Counted from the first letter of the stretch, positions 49,088 to 57,868 are shown. The stretch: 64,000 nucleotides of DNA from Paractinoplanes abujensis (GCF_014204895.1 NZ_JACHMF010000001.1:8556001-8620000); one strand, 5' to 3'. The notes: a model not told the origin generated them from the letters alone. Program-made: numbers and translations.

Positions 49088-51298
49088 ATGGACGATCACA
49101 CAGCCGAGTACTGGGCGCGTCAGCTGCGCATCGGTGCCGGTATCGCGGCCGTGGTCACCGCGATCGGTGGGGCCCGGATCGCGATGGGCTGGGACCCGCT
49201 GGACCGGTGGTGGCTGATCCCGGTCACGCTGGCCGTGCTGGCCCAGCTGGCGCTGTTCTCGCTGCCGTGGAAGCGCCTGGTGCGGTCCGGGCGCACCAAG
49301 CGCTGGCTGGTGGCCTGGTGGTTCGGCGAGCTGCCGGTGATGCTGCTGTTCGGCTGGGTCGACCCGGACGGCTGGATGCTCTACCTGCCGGCCGCGGTGC
49401 TGCTGCTGATCACGGCGGCCGCCCTGTGGACCCCCCGCTTCGTCATCGGCCTCGGCGTGATGGCGATCGGTGGTTACGCCGTCCTGCTGCCGGTCCGCGC
49501 GGGCACCGACCTCGGCACCACCTTCGTGCTGGTCGCCATGATGGCCTGCGTGGTCGGGCTGACCGCGATCTACGCGAAGAGCCGGCGCTGGCTGGACGAC
49601 CGCCGGCAGGCCACCGAGCGCCGGGCCGAGACGATGCTGGCCGCCTCGGCCGACGCGGTGATCGCGATCGGTCCGGACAAACTCATCCGGTACGCCACCG
49701 ATTCGGTCAGCCAGTTGCTCGGCCTGGCGCCGCGGGATCTGGTCGGTCAGCGCCTGAGCACGTTGCTGCCCCCGGACCGGCTGGAATCGGCCGAGGCCTT
49801 CTTCGGCAACCTGATCGCGCTGCCCGAAGGGCAGAGCCTGCGGGCCGAGTCGCAGCTGCACAACGCGGCCGGCGAGTGGGTCTACCTCGACGTGCTGGCC
49901 ACCAACTGGATGGACGACCCGGACATCGAGGCCGTGGTGGTGAGCCTGCGGGACATCGGCACCCGGCGCGCCCTCGAGGACAAACTGCACCTGCAGGCGT
50001 ACACGGACTCGCTGACCGGCATGCCCAACCGCGCGCTGTTCCGGCGGCGCCTGGAGGAGGCCGTGTCGGCCCCCGATGGCCAGCCGGTCACCGTGCTGCT
50101 GCTCGACCTCGACGACTTCAAGCTGGTCAACGACAACCTCGGGCACAGCGCGGGCGACGACCTGCTGTCGACGATCGCCGGTCGGCTGCGCCGGCACGTA
50201 CGCCCCTCCGACGTGCTGGCCCGCCTGGGCGGCGACGAGTTCGCGATCCTCATGCACGACCTGGAACCGGGCGACGCCGCCGCGCTCGCCGAACGGCTGG
50301 CCCGCACCATCCGCGAGCCGATCCGCCTGGCCAGCCGCGACGTCGCCTGCTCGCTGAGCATCGGGATCGCCACCTCGACCGCGTACGGGGAGAACGGCTC
50401 CTCGGCCGACCACCTGCTGGGCAACGCCGACCTGGCCATGTACGCGGCCAAGCGGGCCGGCCGCAACGGCTACGCGATCTTCGACCCGACGATGACGATG
50501 TCGGTGCTCGAGGAGGCGCAGCTGCGCAGCGACCTGGAGCACGGCCTGGAGCACGACGAGTTCGTGGTGCTCTACCAGCCGGTGGTCGACATGCAGACCC
50601 AGCGCGTCACCTCGGTCGAGGCGCTGGTGCGCTGGGAGCACCCCCGCGACGGCCTGCTCGGCCCGTACCACTTCATCGCCGCCGCCGAGGCCAACGGCCT
50701 GATCGTGCCGCTGGGCCGGTGGGTGCTGCGGGAGGCCTGCGCGCAACTGGCCCGCTGGCGCGCCGAGTCCCCGGCCGCGGCCGACCTGAAGATCAACGTC
50801 AACCTCTCGGCCCGTCAGTTCCAGTACGCGGGCCTGGTCGACGACGTCGCCGCCGCGCTCACCGACGCCGGGGTCGAAGCCGCGTCGCTCACCCTGGAGA
50901 TCACCGAATCGATGCTGATGGAGGACATCGAGACCGCCAAGCGCACCCTGCACGCGCTGCGCGAGCTGGGCGTACGGCTGGCCATCGACGACTTCGGCAC
51001 CGGCTACTCGTCGCTCAGCTACCTCAAGCAGCTCCCGGTCGACGTGATCAAGATCGACAAGACGTTCGTCGACGACGTGCACATCGACGACGACGACGTG
51101 GCCCTGGTCGACGCCGTGGCCGGCCTCGGGCAGGCGCTCAAGATGCAGACCGTGGCCGAGGGCATCGAGACCGACGAGCAGTGGGCGACGCTGCGCAGCA
51201 TCGGCATCGACCACGGGCAGGGCTACCTGTTCGGCAAGCCCGCGGCCCCGGCCGACATCAATGCCCTGCTGAACGGGGTGAGCGCCATCTCGGCGTGA
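49088..51298 (+). CDS. GGDEF-EAL cyclic-di-GMP enzyme with membrane and PAS domains
   Basis: The 736-aa protein has five to six N-terminal membrane helices (about 14-165), a PAS domain (about 180-300), a GGDEF domain with intact GGDEF (381-385) and an I-site RPSD five residues before it, and an EAL domain. EAL is at 511-513, with NVNLSARQF, EITES, DDFGTGYSS and VAEGIET all present. Both synthesis and breakdown of cyclic-di-GMP are therefore possible. ATG 49088 follows GGAAAGCCGAG; ATG 48998 in frame is an alternative. It is divergent from TetR and 7.5 kb from the riboswitch. Confidence 0.93.
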   Translation: MDDHTAEYWARQLRIGAGIAAVVTAIGGARIAMGWDPLDRWWLIPVTLAVLAQLALFSLPWKRLVRSGRTKRWLVAWWFGELPVMLLFGWVDPDGWMLYLPAAVLLLITAAALWTPRFVIGLGVMAIGGYAVLLPVRAGTDLGTTFVLVAMMACVVGLTAIYAKSRRWLDDRRQATERRAETMLAASADAVIAIGPDKLIRYATDSVSQLLGLAPRDLVGQRLSTLLPPDRLESAEAFFGNLIALPEGQSLRAESQLHNAAGEWVYLDVLATNWMDDPDIEAVVVSLRDIGTRRALEDKLHLQAYTDSLTGMPNRALFRRRLEEAVSAPDGQPVTVLLLDLDDFKLVNDNLGHSAGDDLLSTIAGRLRRHVRPSDVLARLGGDEFAILMHDLEPGDAAALAERLARTIREPIRLASRDVACSLSIGIATSTAYGENGSSADHLLGNADLAMYAAKRAGRNGYAIFDPTMTMSVLEEAQLRSDLEHGLEHDEFVVLYQPVVDMQTQRVTSVEALVRWEHPRDGLLGPYHFIAAAEANGLIVPLGRWVLREACAQLARWRAESPAAADLKINVNLSARQFQYAGLVDDVAAALTDAGVEAASLTLEITESMLMEDIETAKRTLHALRELGVRLAIDDFGTGYSSLSYLKQLPVDVIKIDKTFVDDVHIDDDDVALVDAVAGLGQALKMQTVAEGIETDEQWATLRSIGIDHGQGYLFGKPAAPADINALLNGVSAISA

Positions 51299-51370
51299 GG
51301 CTGAACCGTGGACCCTCACACAGCGTGTACCTGATGGCAGGTGTGTAATCCAGCGGTGAGGAAACCCCCA

Positions 51371-53026
51371 GTGTCGGTCAGCAAGCACGTACGCCGGATC
51401 GGCGGCGCGGTGGTCACCACCCTCGCCGCACTGCTCGTCTTCCTCGCGCTGGTGCTGCCCGACCAGATCACCCGGCTCCCACCCGGCAACTTCTGGGGCA
51501 CGGCGCTGGTCCGGGTGCCGATCGAGGGCCTGCTCGTGGTGGCGTTGCTGCTCGCGCTGCCGGCCCGGGCCCGCCGCGTCACCGCCACCGCGTTCGGTGT
51601 GCTGCTCGGCGTGCTGACCGTGCTGAAGCTCATCGACATCGCGTTCTTCGCCGTGCTGGCCCGCGCGTTCGACCCCGTGCTGGACTGGATGCTGTTCAAG
51701 GACGGCTTCAACTTCCTCACCGACTCGGTGGGCCGGGGCGGCGCCATCGGGGTGGCCGCGGGCGGCGTCCTGCTGGCCGCGCTGACGTTGGTCGCGACGA
51801 CCTTTTCCGTACGCCGTCTGGCCCGGTTGCTGCCCGCGCATCCGCGCCTGGTCCGCGGCGGCGTGGTCACCCTCTCGGCGGCCTGGGTCACGCTCGCCGT
51901 GCTGAGCTTCCAGCTCGTCGGCGGCATCCCGGTGGCCAGCCAGGCCGCGGCCGATCTGGCCCGCGACACGGTGCTGGCGGTCCCGCAGGACATCCAGGAC
52001 CGCAAGGACTTCGCGCGCGAGGTGCAGGCCGACGAGTTCAAGAACATGCCGCAGGACCAGCTGCTGAGCGCGCTGCGGGGCAAGGACGTGATCATCGGGT
52101 TCGTCGAGAGCTACGGCCGCGACGCCGTCGAGAACCCCGCCTTCAACGCACCCGTGGCCGACCAGTTGCGTACGGGGCAGCAGGAACTCGCGGCCAAGGG
52201 CTTCCACGGCCGCAGCGGCTACCTGACCTCGCCCACGTTCGGCGGCGGCAGCTGGCTCGCCCACTCGACGTTCCTGTCCGGTCTCTGGGTCGACAACCAG
52301 AACCGTTACCGCAACCTGGTCGCCACCGATCGGCTCACGCTCACCTCGGCCTTCGGCAAAGCCGGCTTCCGTACGGTCGGGTTCGAGCCCGGCGTCACCT
52401 TCGCCTGGCCCGAGGGGCAGTTCTACGGCTACCAGCAGATCTACGACTCGCACACGCTCGGCTACCACGGCCCGATGCTGAGCTGGTCGACCATGCCCGA
52501 CCAGTACGTGATGAAGAAGGTCCACGACTACGAGTTCGCCAAGGCCAAGCGTCCGCCGCTGCTGGCCGAGGTGACGCTGACCTCCAGCCACACCCCGTGG
52601 ACGCCGGTGCCCGAGATGCTGCCGTGGGAGCAGATCGGCGACGGCTCGGTCTACGGCCCGGTCGTGGCGGCCGCCGAGAGCCCGCAGAAGCTGTTCGCCG
52701 ACGGCAAGAAGGTCAAGCAGGCGTACGCCCGGTCGATCGCCTACTCCCTGGACAGCCTCATCTCGTACGTCCGGGACTTCGGCGACGACAACCTGGTGCT
52801 CGTGCTGCTGGGCGACCACCAGCCGGCCTCGGTCGTGGTCGGCACCAACTCGACCAAGGACGTGCCGATCTCGATCGTCGCCAAGGACCCGAGGGTGCTC
52901 GACCGGATCGGCTCCTGGGGCTGGACCGACGGGCTGACTCCCGCGCCCGACGCGCCACTGTGGCCGATGAACGAGTTCCGCGACAAGTTCCTCACCGCGT
53001 ACAGCCCGCAGGGCGAACCGCATTGA
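51371..53026 (+). CDS. LTA-synthase-like sulfatase/phosphatase-superfamily membrane protein
   Basis: The 551-aa protein has about four or five N-terminal membrane helices and a large alkaline-phosphatase-superfamily domain. That domain contains DVIIGFVESYGRDAV (metal-binding and nucleophile region), SPTFGGGSWLAHSTFLSGLW, TLTSSHTPWTPV and VLLGDHQPASVV (metal-binding DHQ). Such proteins transfer phosphoglycerol or phosphoethanolamine or hydrolyse sulfate esters at the cell surface. GTG 51371 has GAGGAA before it; GTG 51341 is the longest option. It follows the GGDEF-EAL gene by 72 bp. Confidence 0.85.
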   Translation: MSVSKHVRRIGGAVVTTLAALLVFLALVLPDQITRLPPGNFWGTALVRVPIEGLLVVALLLALPARARRVTATAFGVLLGVLTVLKLIDIAFFAVLARAFDPVLDWMLFKDGFNFLTDSVGRGGAIGVAAGGVLLAALTLVATTFSVRRLARLLPAHPRLVRGGVVTLSAAWVTLAVLSFQLVGGIPVASQAAADLARDTVLAVPQDIQDRKDFAREVQADEFKNMPQDQLLSALRGKDVIIGFVESYGRDAVENPAFNAPVADQLRTGQQELAAKGFHGRSGYLTSPTFGGGSWLAHSTFLSGLWVDNQNRYRNLVATDRLTLTSAFGKAGFRTVGFEPGVTFAWPEGQFYGYQQIYDSHTLGYHGPMLSWSTMPDQYVMKKVHDYEFAKAKRPPLLAEVTLTSSHTPWTPVPEMLPWEQIGDGSVYGPVVAAAESPQKLFADGKKVKQAYARSIAYSLDSLISYVRDFGDDNLVLVLLGDHQPASVVVGTNSTKDVPISIVAKDPRVLDRIGSWGWTDGLTPAPDAPLWPMNEFRDKFLTAYSPQGEPH

Positions 53027-53091
53027 TCGGTTTCTTGACAGCAAATCGACACGGATCTACTCGCGCGTAACTGACGTTCCGTAACCATCAT

Positions 53092-53144
53092 CCGCTTAGA
53101 TACCCGTCGGAGGCCGCGAGGGGGCGGCCCTCGAGGGTAAGCGG
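53092..53144 (+). promoter_or_regulatory. Structured 5' leader of the discoidin-domain gene
   Basis: CCGCTTA (53092-53098) pairs perfectly with TAAGCGG (53138-53144), CCC with GGG inside it, and an inner GGCCGC with GCGGCC. The structure ends 9 nt before the GTG start and includes the beginning of the GCGGGGAA ribosome-binding region, so folding could limit translation. It matches no riboswitch class known to me. Confidence 0.5.
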
Positions 53145-53153
53145 GGAACTGAA

Positions 53154-53933
53154 GTGGAAGAGCCGAGGCGACAGTCCCGTGCGGACAGTCTGAGGCTGAC
53201 CAGGATGCCTGACGTGCGGCCGCGTGGGGGCGCGGCGCCGCCGTCCGCGACCGCGCCGCCGGAGCCGCCGCCGGCCCGGCGCCGGTCGCGTAAGGCCTGG
53301 TGGACCGTGATCGGGCTGATCACCGCGGTGCTGCTGGCGGGTGGTCTGCACGTGGCCTATCGCGCGACGACCGAGAAGGCCGTGCCCGCACCCAGCGTGC
53401 CGTCGCTGGCCGTGCCGGCCGCCACGGTCGTCGCGTCCGAGGCGGTGCTGCCGCCGTCGGAGCCACCGAGCCGAGCCGTGGCGGCGCCCGTCACGAGCGT
53501 GCCCAGGGTGTCACCCAAAGTGACAACGGCGGCTGAGCCGAACCCGTCCGGTGCCAACCTTGCGCTGACCGGTCTCGTGTCCGCCAGCAGCATCGAGGCC
53601 CCGCACTTCGCGGCGGCCGAGGCCGCCGACGGTGACCCGGCGTCGCGCTGGTCGAGCGGCTTCGCCCAACCGCAGTGGCTACGGGTCGACCTGCGCGAGC
53701 GCCGCAGGCTGACCGAGGTCACGCTGGTCTGGGAGCACGCGCACGCGACCGCCTACCGGGTCGAGGTCTCGCTCGACGGCAAGACCTGGAAGCGGATCTT
53801 CGCGACGACCGCCGGCGCGGGCGGCACGGTCACCGTCGACGCGGGCGGGACGGTGGCGCGGTTCGTGCGGATGTACGGCACCAAGCGGTCCAACCAGTAC
53901 GGCTTCTCGCTGTGGGAGCTGGAAATACGGTGA
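53154..53933 (+). CDS. Membrane-anchored discoidin (F5/8C) domain protein
   Basis: The 259-aa protein has a basic cytoplasmic N-terminus, one membrane helix (WWTVIGLITAVLLAGGLHVA, about 49-68) and a Pro/Ala/Val-rich linker. An extracytoplasmic discoidin domain follows (about 135-259: NLALTGLVSASSIEAPHFAA, ASRWSSGFAQPQWLRVDLRE, TAYRVEVSLDGKTWKRIFAT and NQYGFSLWELEIR). It should bind surface carbohydrate. The gene follows the LTA-synthase-like gene after a structured leader and is ended by a strong terminator. Confidence 0.87.
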   Translation: MEEPRRQSRADSLRLTRMPDVRPRGGAAPPSATAPPEPPPARRRSRKAWWTVIGLITAVLLAGGLHVAYRATTEKAVPAPSVPSLAVPAATVVASEAVLPPSEPPSRAVAAPVTSVPRVSPKVTTAAEPNPSGANLALTGLVSASSIEAPHFAAAEAADGDPASRWSSGFAQPQWLRVDLRERRRLTEVTLVWEHAHATAYRVEVSLDGKTWKRIFATTAGAGGTVTVDAGGTVARFVRMYGTKRSNQYGFSLWELEIR

Positions 53934-53937
53934 AATG

Positions 53938-53972
53938 AGGTGCTCCCCGCAGGGAGCCTGCGGGGAGCACCT
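53938..53972. terminator. Bidirectional terminator
   Basis: A perfect 16-bp stem AGGTGCTCCCCGCAGG / CCTGCGGGGAGCACCT with loop GAG lies between the stops of the discoidin gene and the convergent secreted-protein gene. Confidence 0.88.
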
Positions 53973-53989
53973 TGACGGACGACTGGGAC

Positions 53990-55030
53990 CTAGTCGACCG
54001 TCGGAGGAAGGTTCCGGGCCGCCTTCAGCGCGGCGGCGGCGCTGGAGTACGGGTTGTAGCTGTACGCACGATCGAGTGAACCGGGCACCTTGTAGTACGA
54101 GGCAACCAGCTTCGCCGGATCAGTTGCGATCTCTCCTCGTGCCGGAACGTCGTTCCCGTCGTCCCAGCCCCACGGCGCGTTGGCCGAGTTCGTACCGCAA
54201 CTCCACGTGCCCTGCCCGCACCCGCCCGACGTGTCACCGGCGAAGGTGCCCAGGTTGGCGAACAGGTTCGTGTTGTTGCGTTGCGCCCACAAGCCGCCGC
54301 TCGCGAAGACGTCGATCAGCTCGTACCTCACGTCGCGGTCGTTCGAGCTGCCCGGCGCCTCCGACGTGCTCGCCGTCGGGTAGTAGACGACCCCGTCGCC
54401 GTCGATGTCGTACTGCGGCCACGCCTTGAGCCCGTGCCCGCCCCGCTCCTGGGCCGTCACCGGGTGCTGGAACGAGTCGTGCGGCGACGCCTTGAACTGC
54501 AGCGTGCCGTCGATCGTCTCGCTGCCGTTGGTCCAGTCGCTGCCGGCCGGGATGTAGGAGTAGAAGTCGCTGTGGGCCACCGTGACGGCGGCCTTGAGGG
54601 TGCCGTACGTGGAGCCGTCCTTCTGCACGACCTCGAGCACGCCCTCGCCGTCGTTCTCGTGCTCGGTCTCGAAGAACGGGTGGTCGATCCAGTCGCGCGG
54701 GTGGAAGAAGAAGTATGTGAGGTAGTAGTGGGTGCCGGTCTCGAGCACTGAGTAATAGACCGCGGCCGAAGTGTTCGACCCCGCGTTGTCCCAGTCGTCC
54801 CGTCCGTTCAGGTTGCCGTCGAAGTCGTACCGGGTAATGAAGTCGCTTTTTCCGCCCAGCGCGTGGGTGCCGGTCGAGTCCACGTCCTGGTAGTGGATCG
54901 GCGCCCAGCGCAGCGCGAGCTCGGCCCGGCTGGGCGCGGCCTGCGCGGGCGTCGTGGCGACGACCGCCGTGGAGCCCGCCGCCACGAGCGCGCCGGCCAG
55001 GCCGAGCGCGATCCTGCGAACCATCACCAT
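53990..55030 (-). CDS. Secreted protein, possibly Vps62/NPP1-like
   Basis: The 346-aa protein has a Sec signal (RRIALGLAGALVAAGSTAVV, cleavage near AQAAP). The mature part has WAPIHYQDVDSTGTHALGGK, YYLTYFFFHPRDWIDHPFFE and EHENDGEGVLEVVQKDGSTY. This His/Glu/Asp-rich pattern recalls the EHEND segment of Vps62-type and NPP1-like proteins. There is one Cys pair near the end. GAGGAGG precedes the first ATG; a second ATG two codons on is also possible. Function unknown. Confidence 0.7.
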   Translation of the reverse strand: MVMVRRIALGLAGALVAAGSTAVVATTPAQAAPSRAELALRWAPIHYQDVDSTGTHALGGKSDFITRYDFDGNLNGRDDWDNAGSNTSAAVYYSVLETGTHYYLTYFFFHPRDWIDHPFFETEHENDGEGVLEVVQKDGSTYGTLKAAVTVAHSDFYSYIPAGSDWTNGSETIDGTLQFKASPHDSFQHPVTAQERGGHGLKAWPQYDIDGDGVVYYPTASTSEAPGSSNDRDVRYELIDVFASGGLWAQRNNTNLFANLGTFAGDTSGGCGQGTWSCGTNSANAPWGWDDGNDVPARGEIATDPAKLVASYYKVPGSLDRAYSYNPYSSAAAALKAARNLPPTVD

Positions 55031-55130
55031 GTGCCCTCCTCGTCAAGCATTGATGATCGTAAATCTAAGCGGGCCCGGTGGACATGGGGAGACCAGAAAA
55101 TGGCGGGCCGGCTACGGCTACGCTGTGGCC

Positions 55131-55682
55131 GTGTTCAAGGTCGATCTGGGTAAGGGCGCCGAGCTCCGGCAGTTGGTTCCGTGGCAGGCCGAGGAATTCC
55201 TGGCCCACATCGAGCGGGCGCGGGCCACCGTCGACCCGTGGATCCCGTGGGCCAGCCGCAGCACCGACCTGGCCTCGGCCCGGCAGACCCTGCAGCGCTA
55301 CGCCGACCTGGAATCGCGCGGCGAAGGCCGGATCCTCGGCATCTGGCTCGACGGCGTGCTCGTCGGCGGCGTCATGATGTTCGACTACGACGACGCCTCC
55401 GGGGTCTGCGAGATCGGCTGCTGGCTCGAACCCGCAGGCACCGGCCGCGGCCTGATCACCCAGTCGGCCGCCCTGCTGATCGAATGGCTGATCCGCGACC
55501 GCGGCATCTACCGAGTCGAGTGGCACTGCCGCCCCGACAACGTGGCCAGCTCCAACGTGGCCCGCCGCCTGGGCCTCAAACACGAGGCCACCCTGCGCGG
55601 CAACTTCGTCTGGAAGGGCGTCCGCTACGACACGGAGATCTGGGCCGTCCTAGCCCCCGAATGGCCCGAAAGTGCTCCCTGA
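55131..55682 (+). CDS. GNAT-family N-acetyltransferase (RimJ/RimL-like)
   Basis: The 183-aa protein has the order typical of ribosomal-protein-type acetyltransferases: LRQLVPWQAEEFLAHIERAR, IWLDGVLVGGVMMFDYDD, CEIGCWLEPAGTGRGLITQS (acetyl-CoA loop) and RVEWHCRPDNVASSNVARRL with GLKHEATLRGNFVWKG. The GTG start opens the protein with VFKVDLGKGAELRQLVPWQ. Its stop overlaps the GTG of the CbiZ-like gene, so they form one transcript. Confidence 0.9.
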   Translation: MFKVDLGKGAELRQLVPWQAEEFLAHIERARATVDPWIPWASRSTDLASARQTLQRYADLESRGEGRILGIWLDGVLVGGVMMFDYDDASGVCEIGCWLEPAGTGRGLITQSAALLIEWLIRDRGIYRVEWHCRPDNVASSNVARRLGLKHEATLRGNFVWKGVRYDTEIWAVLAPEWPESAP

Positions 55683-57303
55683 CCCCTTACTGACCACCCG
55701 CCACGAAAACGGCCACGACACCCCGCTCCTGGTGTGGCGGCTGTCTTCCCCCGTACGGGCAATCTCGTCCGCAGTCCTGGGCGGCGGCCTCGGCCGGTGC
55801 CAGTGGCTGATCAACGCCACAGTCCCCATGTCCTACGACCGCGACGACCCGGCCGACCACCTGACCGCCATGGCCGCCGCCCTCAATCTGCAGGGCCCCG
55901 GCGTGGGCCTGCTGACCGGCGTCGACGTGGCCGACGTGGTCAAGACCTCGGACGGGGGAGTGCAACTGTGGGCCACGGTCGGCTTGGGCACCCCCATCCA
56001 GGCCGCCTTTCCGGCCCCGGTCTCCACGCCCACACCTGCGTCGCCTACCTTCGCCGCCGCCGCCCCTGGCCCTGCGCCAGCTAGTTCCGGGCCCTCTGCT
56101 TCTGACGCGCCGGCCTTTGCGCCGCCTTCTTCTGCTGCCGTTATCGCGGCGTCTGCTGCAGACCCGTCTGCCTCTGCGCCACCTCGTTCCGGGCCGGCCC
56201 TAGTCGCGCCGGCTGCCCCGCCTTCTTCTGCGCCTGCCCCCGCGGCGTCTGCCTCTGTGCCACCCCGTTCCGGACCCGCCCCGGTCGTGCCTGCTTCTGA
56301 AGCGCCTTCCTCTGCGCTACCCCGATCCCTGCCGTCCCCGGTCGCGTCTGCTTCTGAGGCGCCTGCCCTTGCGCCACCCCCTTTGGCGCTCGCCCCGGCC
56401 GCGCCTGGTCCCGACGCGCCCGTCGCTGGGCCCACCTTTTCCGTGCCTGGCTCTTCCGTGCCTGGCTCTTCCGTGCCTGGCTCTTCCGTGCCTGGCTCTT
56501 CCGTGCCTGGCTCTTCCGTGCCTGGCTCTTCCGTGCCTGGCCTTCCCCCGCCGGGCCTTTCCCCGCCCGTCTCTGCGCCGCCCTTTTCCGCCGGGCTTGC
56601 TTCTGCGCCAGTTGCCCGTGCCTCATCAGCTGGGTCTTCCCCTGCTCACCTTTCCGGCATTTCGCATTCGTCCGGTAAGCAGGGCGGTGGAGAGGGCACG
56701 CGGCGGCGTGGCGGTGGCGAGGGGGAGGCGTGGCAGGTCGAGGGCACGCGGCGGCGTGGCGGTGGCGAGGGTGAGCCGCGGCAGGCCGAGGGTGAGCGGC
56801 GGCGTGGCGGTGGCGAGGGGGAGCCGTGGCGGGTCGAGGGTGAGCGGCGGCGTGGCGGTGGCGAGGGGGAGCAGTATCGGGGCGGCGGCGAAGATGAGCA
56901 CCGGCGTTCAGGCGAGCGGCCGCGCGGCGGTGCCATGGATGAGCGGCGGCGAGGCGGTGAGCAGCCGCAAAGCGAGGGCGAGGGCGAGGGTGAGCGGAGC
57001 CCAGAGGTGGGGACCGTCAACATCGTGGCCTGGGTGCCCGTGCGGCTCAGTGATGGTGCTCTGGTCAATGCTGTGGCCACCGTGACCGAGGCCAAGACGC
57101 AGGCGATTCGGGCGCTTGGGCTGGAGGCGACCGGGACGGCCACCGACGCTGTCTGCGTGCTTTGCCCGCTGGACGGGCCGGTGGCCGACTACGGCGGGCC
57201 GCGGTCGACCTGGGGTGCGCGGCTGGCCCGGGCCGCCTATGCGGCGGTGTTCGCGGGGGGAGCGGGCACCCAGGCGTGGTCCGACCGGGTCAGTGGTAGG
57301 TGA
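55672..57303 (+). CDS. cbiZ: Adenosylcobinamide amidohydrolase (CbiZ) with a large low-complexity insertion
   Basis: The 543-aa protein carries both halves of CbiZ, which salvages cobinamides for B12 synthesis. Residues 1-113 hold AISSAVLGGGLGRCQWLINA, ADHLTAMAAALNLQGPGVGL and LLTGVDVADVVKTSDGGVQL. Residues 447-543 hold VNIVAWVPVRLSDGALVNAV, ATVTEAKTQAIRALGLEATG and GTATDAVCVLCPLDGP. Between them lie about 330 residues of Pro/Ala/Ser, then SVPGS pentapeptides, then Arg/Gly/Glu repeats. Normal CbiZ is about 220 aa. The frame is open throughout. No other B12 gene is nearby. The stop overlaps the convergent DUF1684 gene by 14 nt. Confidence 0.82.
   Translation: MLPDPLLTTRHENGHDTPLLVWRLSSPVRAISSAVLGGGLGRCQWLINATVPMSYDRDDPADHLTAMAAALNLQGPGVGLLTGVDVADVVKTSDGGVQLWATVGLGTPIQAAFPAPVSTPTPASPTFAAAAPGPAPASSGPSASDAPAFAPPSSAAVIAASAADPSASAPPRSGPALVAPAAPPSSAPAPAASASVPPRSGPAPVVPASEAPSSALPRSLPSPVASASEAPALAPPPLALAPAAPGPDAPVAGPTFSVPGSSVPGSSVPGSSVPGSSVPGSSVPGSSVPGLPPPGLSPPVSAPPFSAGLASAPVARASSAGSSPAHLSGISHSSGKQGGGEGTRRRGGGEGEAWQVEGTRRRGGGEGEPRQAEGERRRGGGEGEPWRVEGERRRGGGEGEQYRGGGEDEHRRSGERPRGGAMDERRRGGEQPQSEGEGEGERSPEVGTVNIVAWVPVRLSDGALVNAVATVTEAKTQAIRALGLEATGTATDAVCVLCPLDGPVADYGGPRSTWGARLARAAYAAVFAGGAGTQAWSDRVSGR
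56439..56541. repeat. 15-bp tandem repeat inside cbiZ
   Basis: Seven nearly perfect units of TCTTCCGTGCCTGGC encode the pentapeptide SVPGS. The units show almost no divergence, which points to recent expansion. Confidence 0.92.
56692..56884. repeat. 48-bp tandem repeat inside cbiZ
   Basis: Four units encode 16-residue peptides of the form EGERRRGGGEGEPWRV, with more degenerate copies after them. The unit length is a multiple of three, so copy-number change keeps the reading frame. Confidence 0.85.
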
Positions 57304-57868
57304 GTTCGCCGGCCTCGATCGCGCCGGCCACGGTATTCTCCGGCGGGGCCAGCGGGCACAGGTAGGCGTCGTTGTAGGCGCACGACGGGTTGTAGAGGTA
57401 GTTGAAGTCGAGCCGCACCCGGGAGCCGCCCAGGGGCTGCAGACCCCGGCCGTGGGTGCCCTTGACCGTGTCGGTCAGGTAGCGGCCGCCGCCGTAGGAG
57501 GTTTTGCCGCTGGTGGCGTCGCGTACGGGGAGGAACAGGCCGCCGCCGTAGGCTTCGATCCACCAGAGGGAGAGTTCCCCGTACGGGGTCTCGATGATGC
57601 CCACGCGGTTGTAGTGGACGACGCCGTCGGGGCCGCCCGTGTCGATGTCGATCTCGCCGTCGGCCGGGCGCACGTCGGCCTCGATGACGGCGTTCTCGTT
57701 GGCCGGGTGGTAGCGCAGGCCGGTGAACGAGGACGGCTCGGCGATGGCCGACTGCGGGTGGGTGGCGAACAGTTTGTCGCGCTCGGCCCGGAACTCGGCC
57801 AGACCGGTGCCGGCCAGATACATCCGGGCTGTGGCCGCGCGGAAGTCGGTCAGATCGAGAGCGTCCAT
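57290..57868 (-). CDS. DUF1684 family protein
   Basis: The 192-aa protein shows the DUF1684 blocks: FRAERDKLFATHPQSAI, GLRYHPANENAVIEADV, YGELSLWWIEAYGGGLFLPV, DATSGKTSYGGGRYLTDTVK and the Cys/Tyr/Asn-rich DFNYLYNPSCAYNDAYLCPL. Members are of unknown biochemical function. ATG 57868 follows GGGGGG and is preferred over one three codons upstream. It is on the same strand as the molybdate genes that precede it. Confidence 0.88.
   Translation of the reverse strand: MDALDLTDFRAATARMYLAGTGLAEFRAERDKLFATHPQSAIAEPSSFTGLRYHPANENAVIEADVRPADGEIDIDTGGPDGVVHYNRVGIIETPYGELSLWWIEAYGGGLFLPVRDATSGKTSYGGGRYLTDTVKGTHGRGLQPLGGSRVRLDFNYLYNPSCAYNDAYLCPLAPPENTVAGAIEAGELTYH

Noticed and set aside
46619..53044. A 2141-aa minus-strand open frame
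   Set aside because: Only its last 578 codons (the ABC exporter) have protein character; the rest is antisense to the GGDEF-EAL and LTA-synthase-like genes and is a high-GC shadow.
53092..53144. Second cyclic-di-GMP riboswitch before the discoidin gene
   Set aside because: It lacks the GCAAACC and ACGCAAAGCC core; only a generic hairpin is supported.
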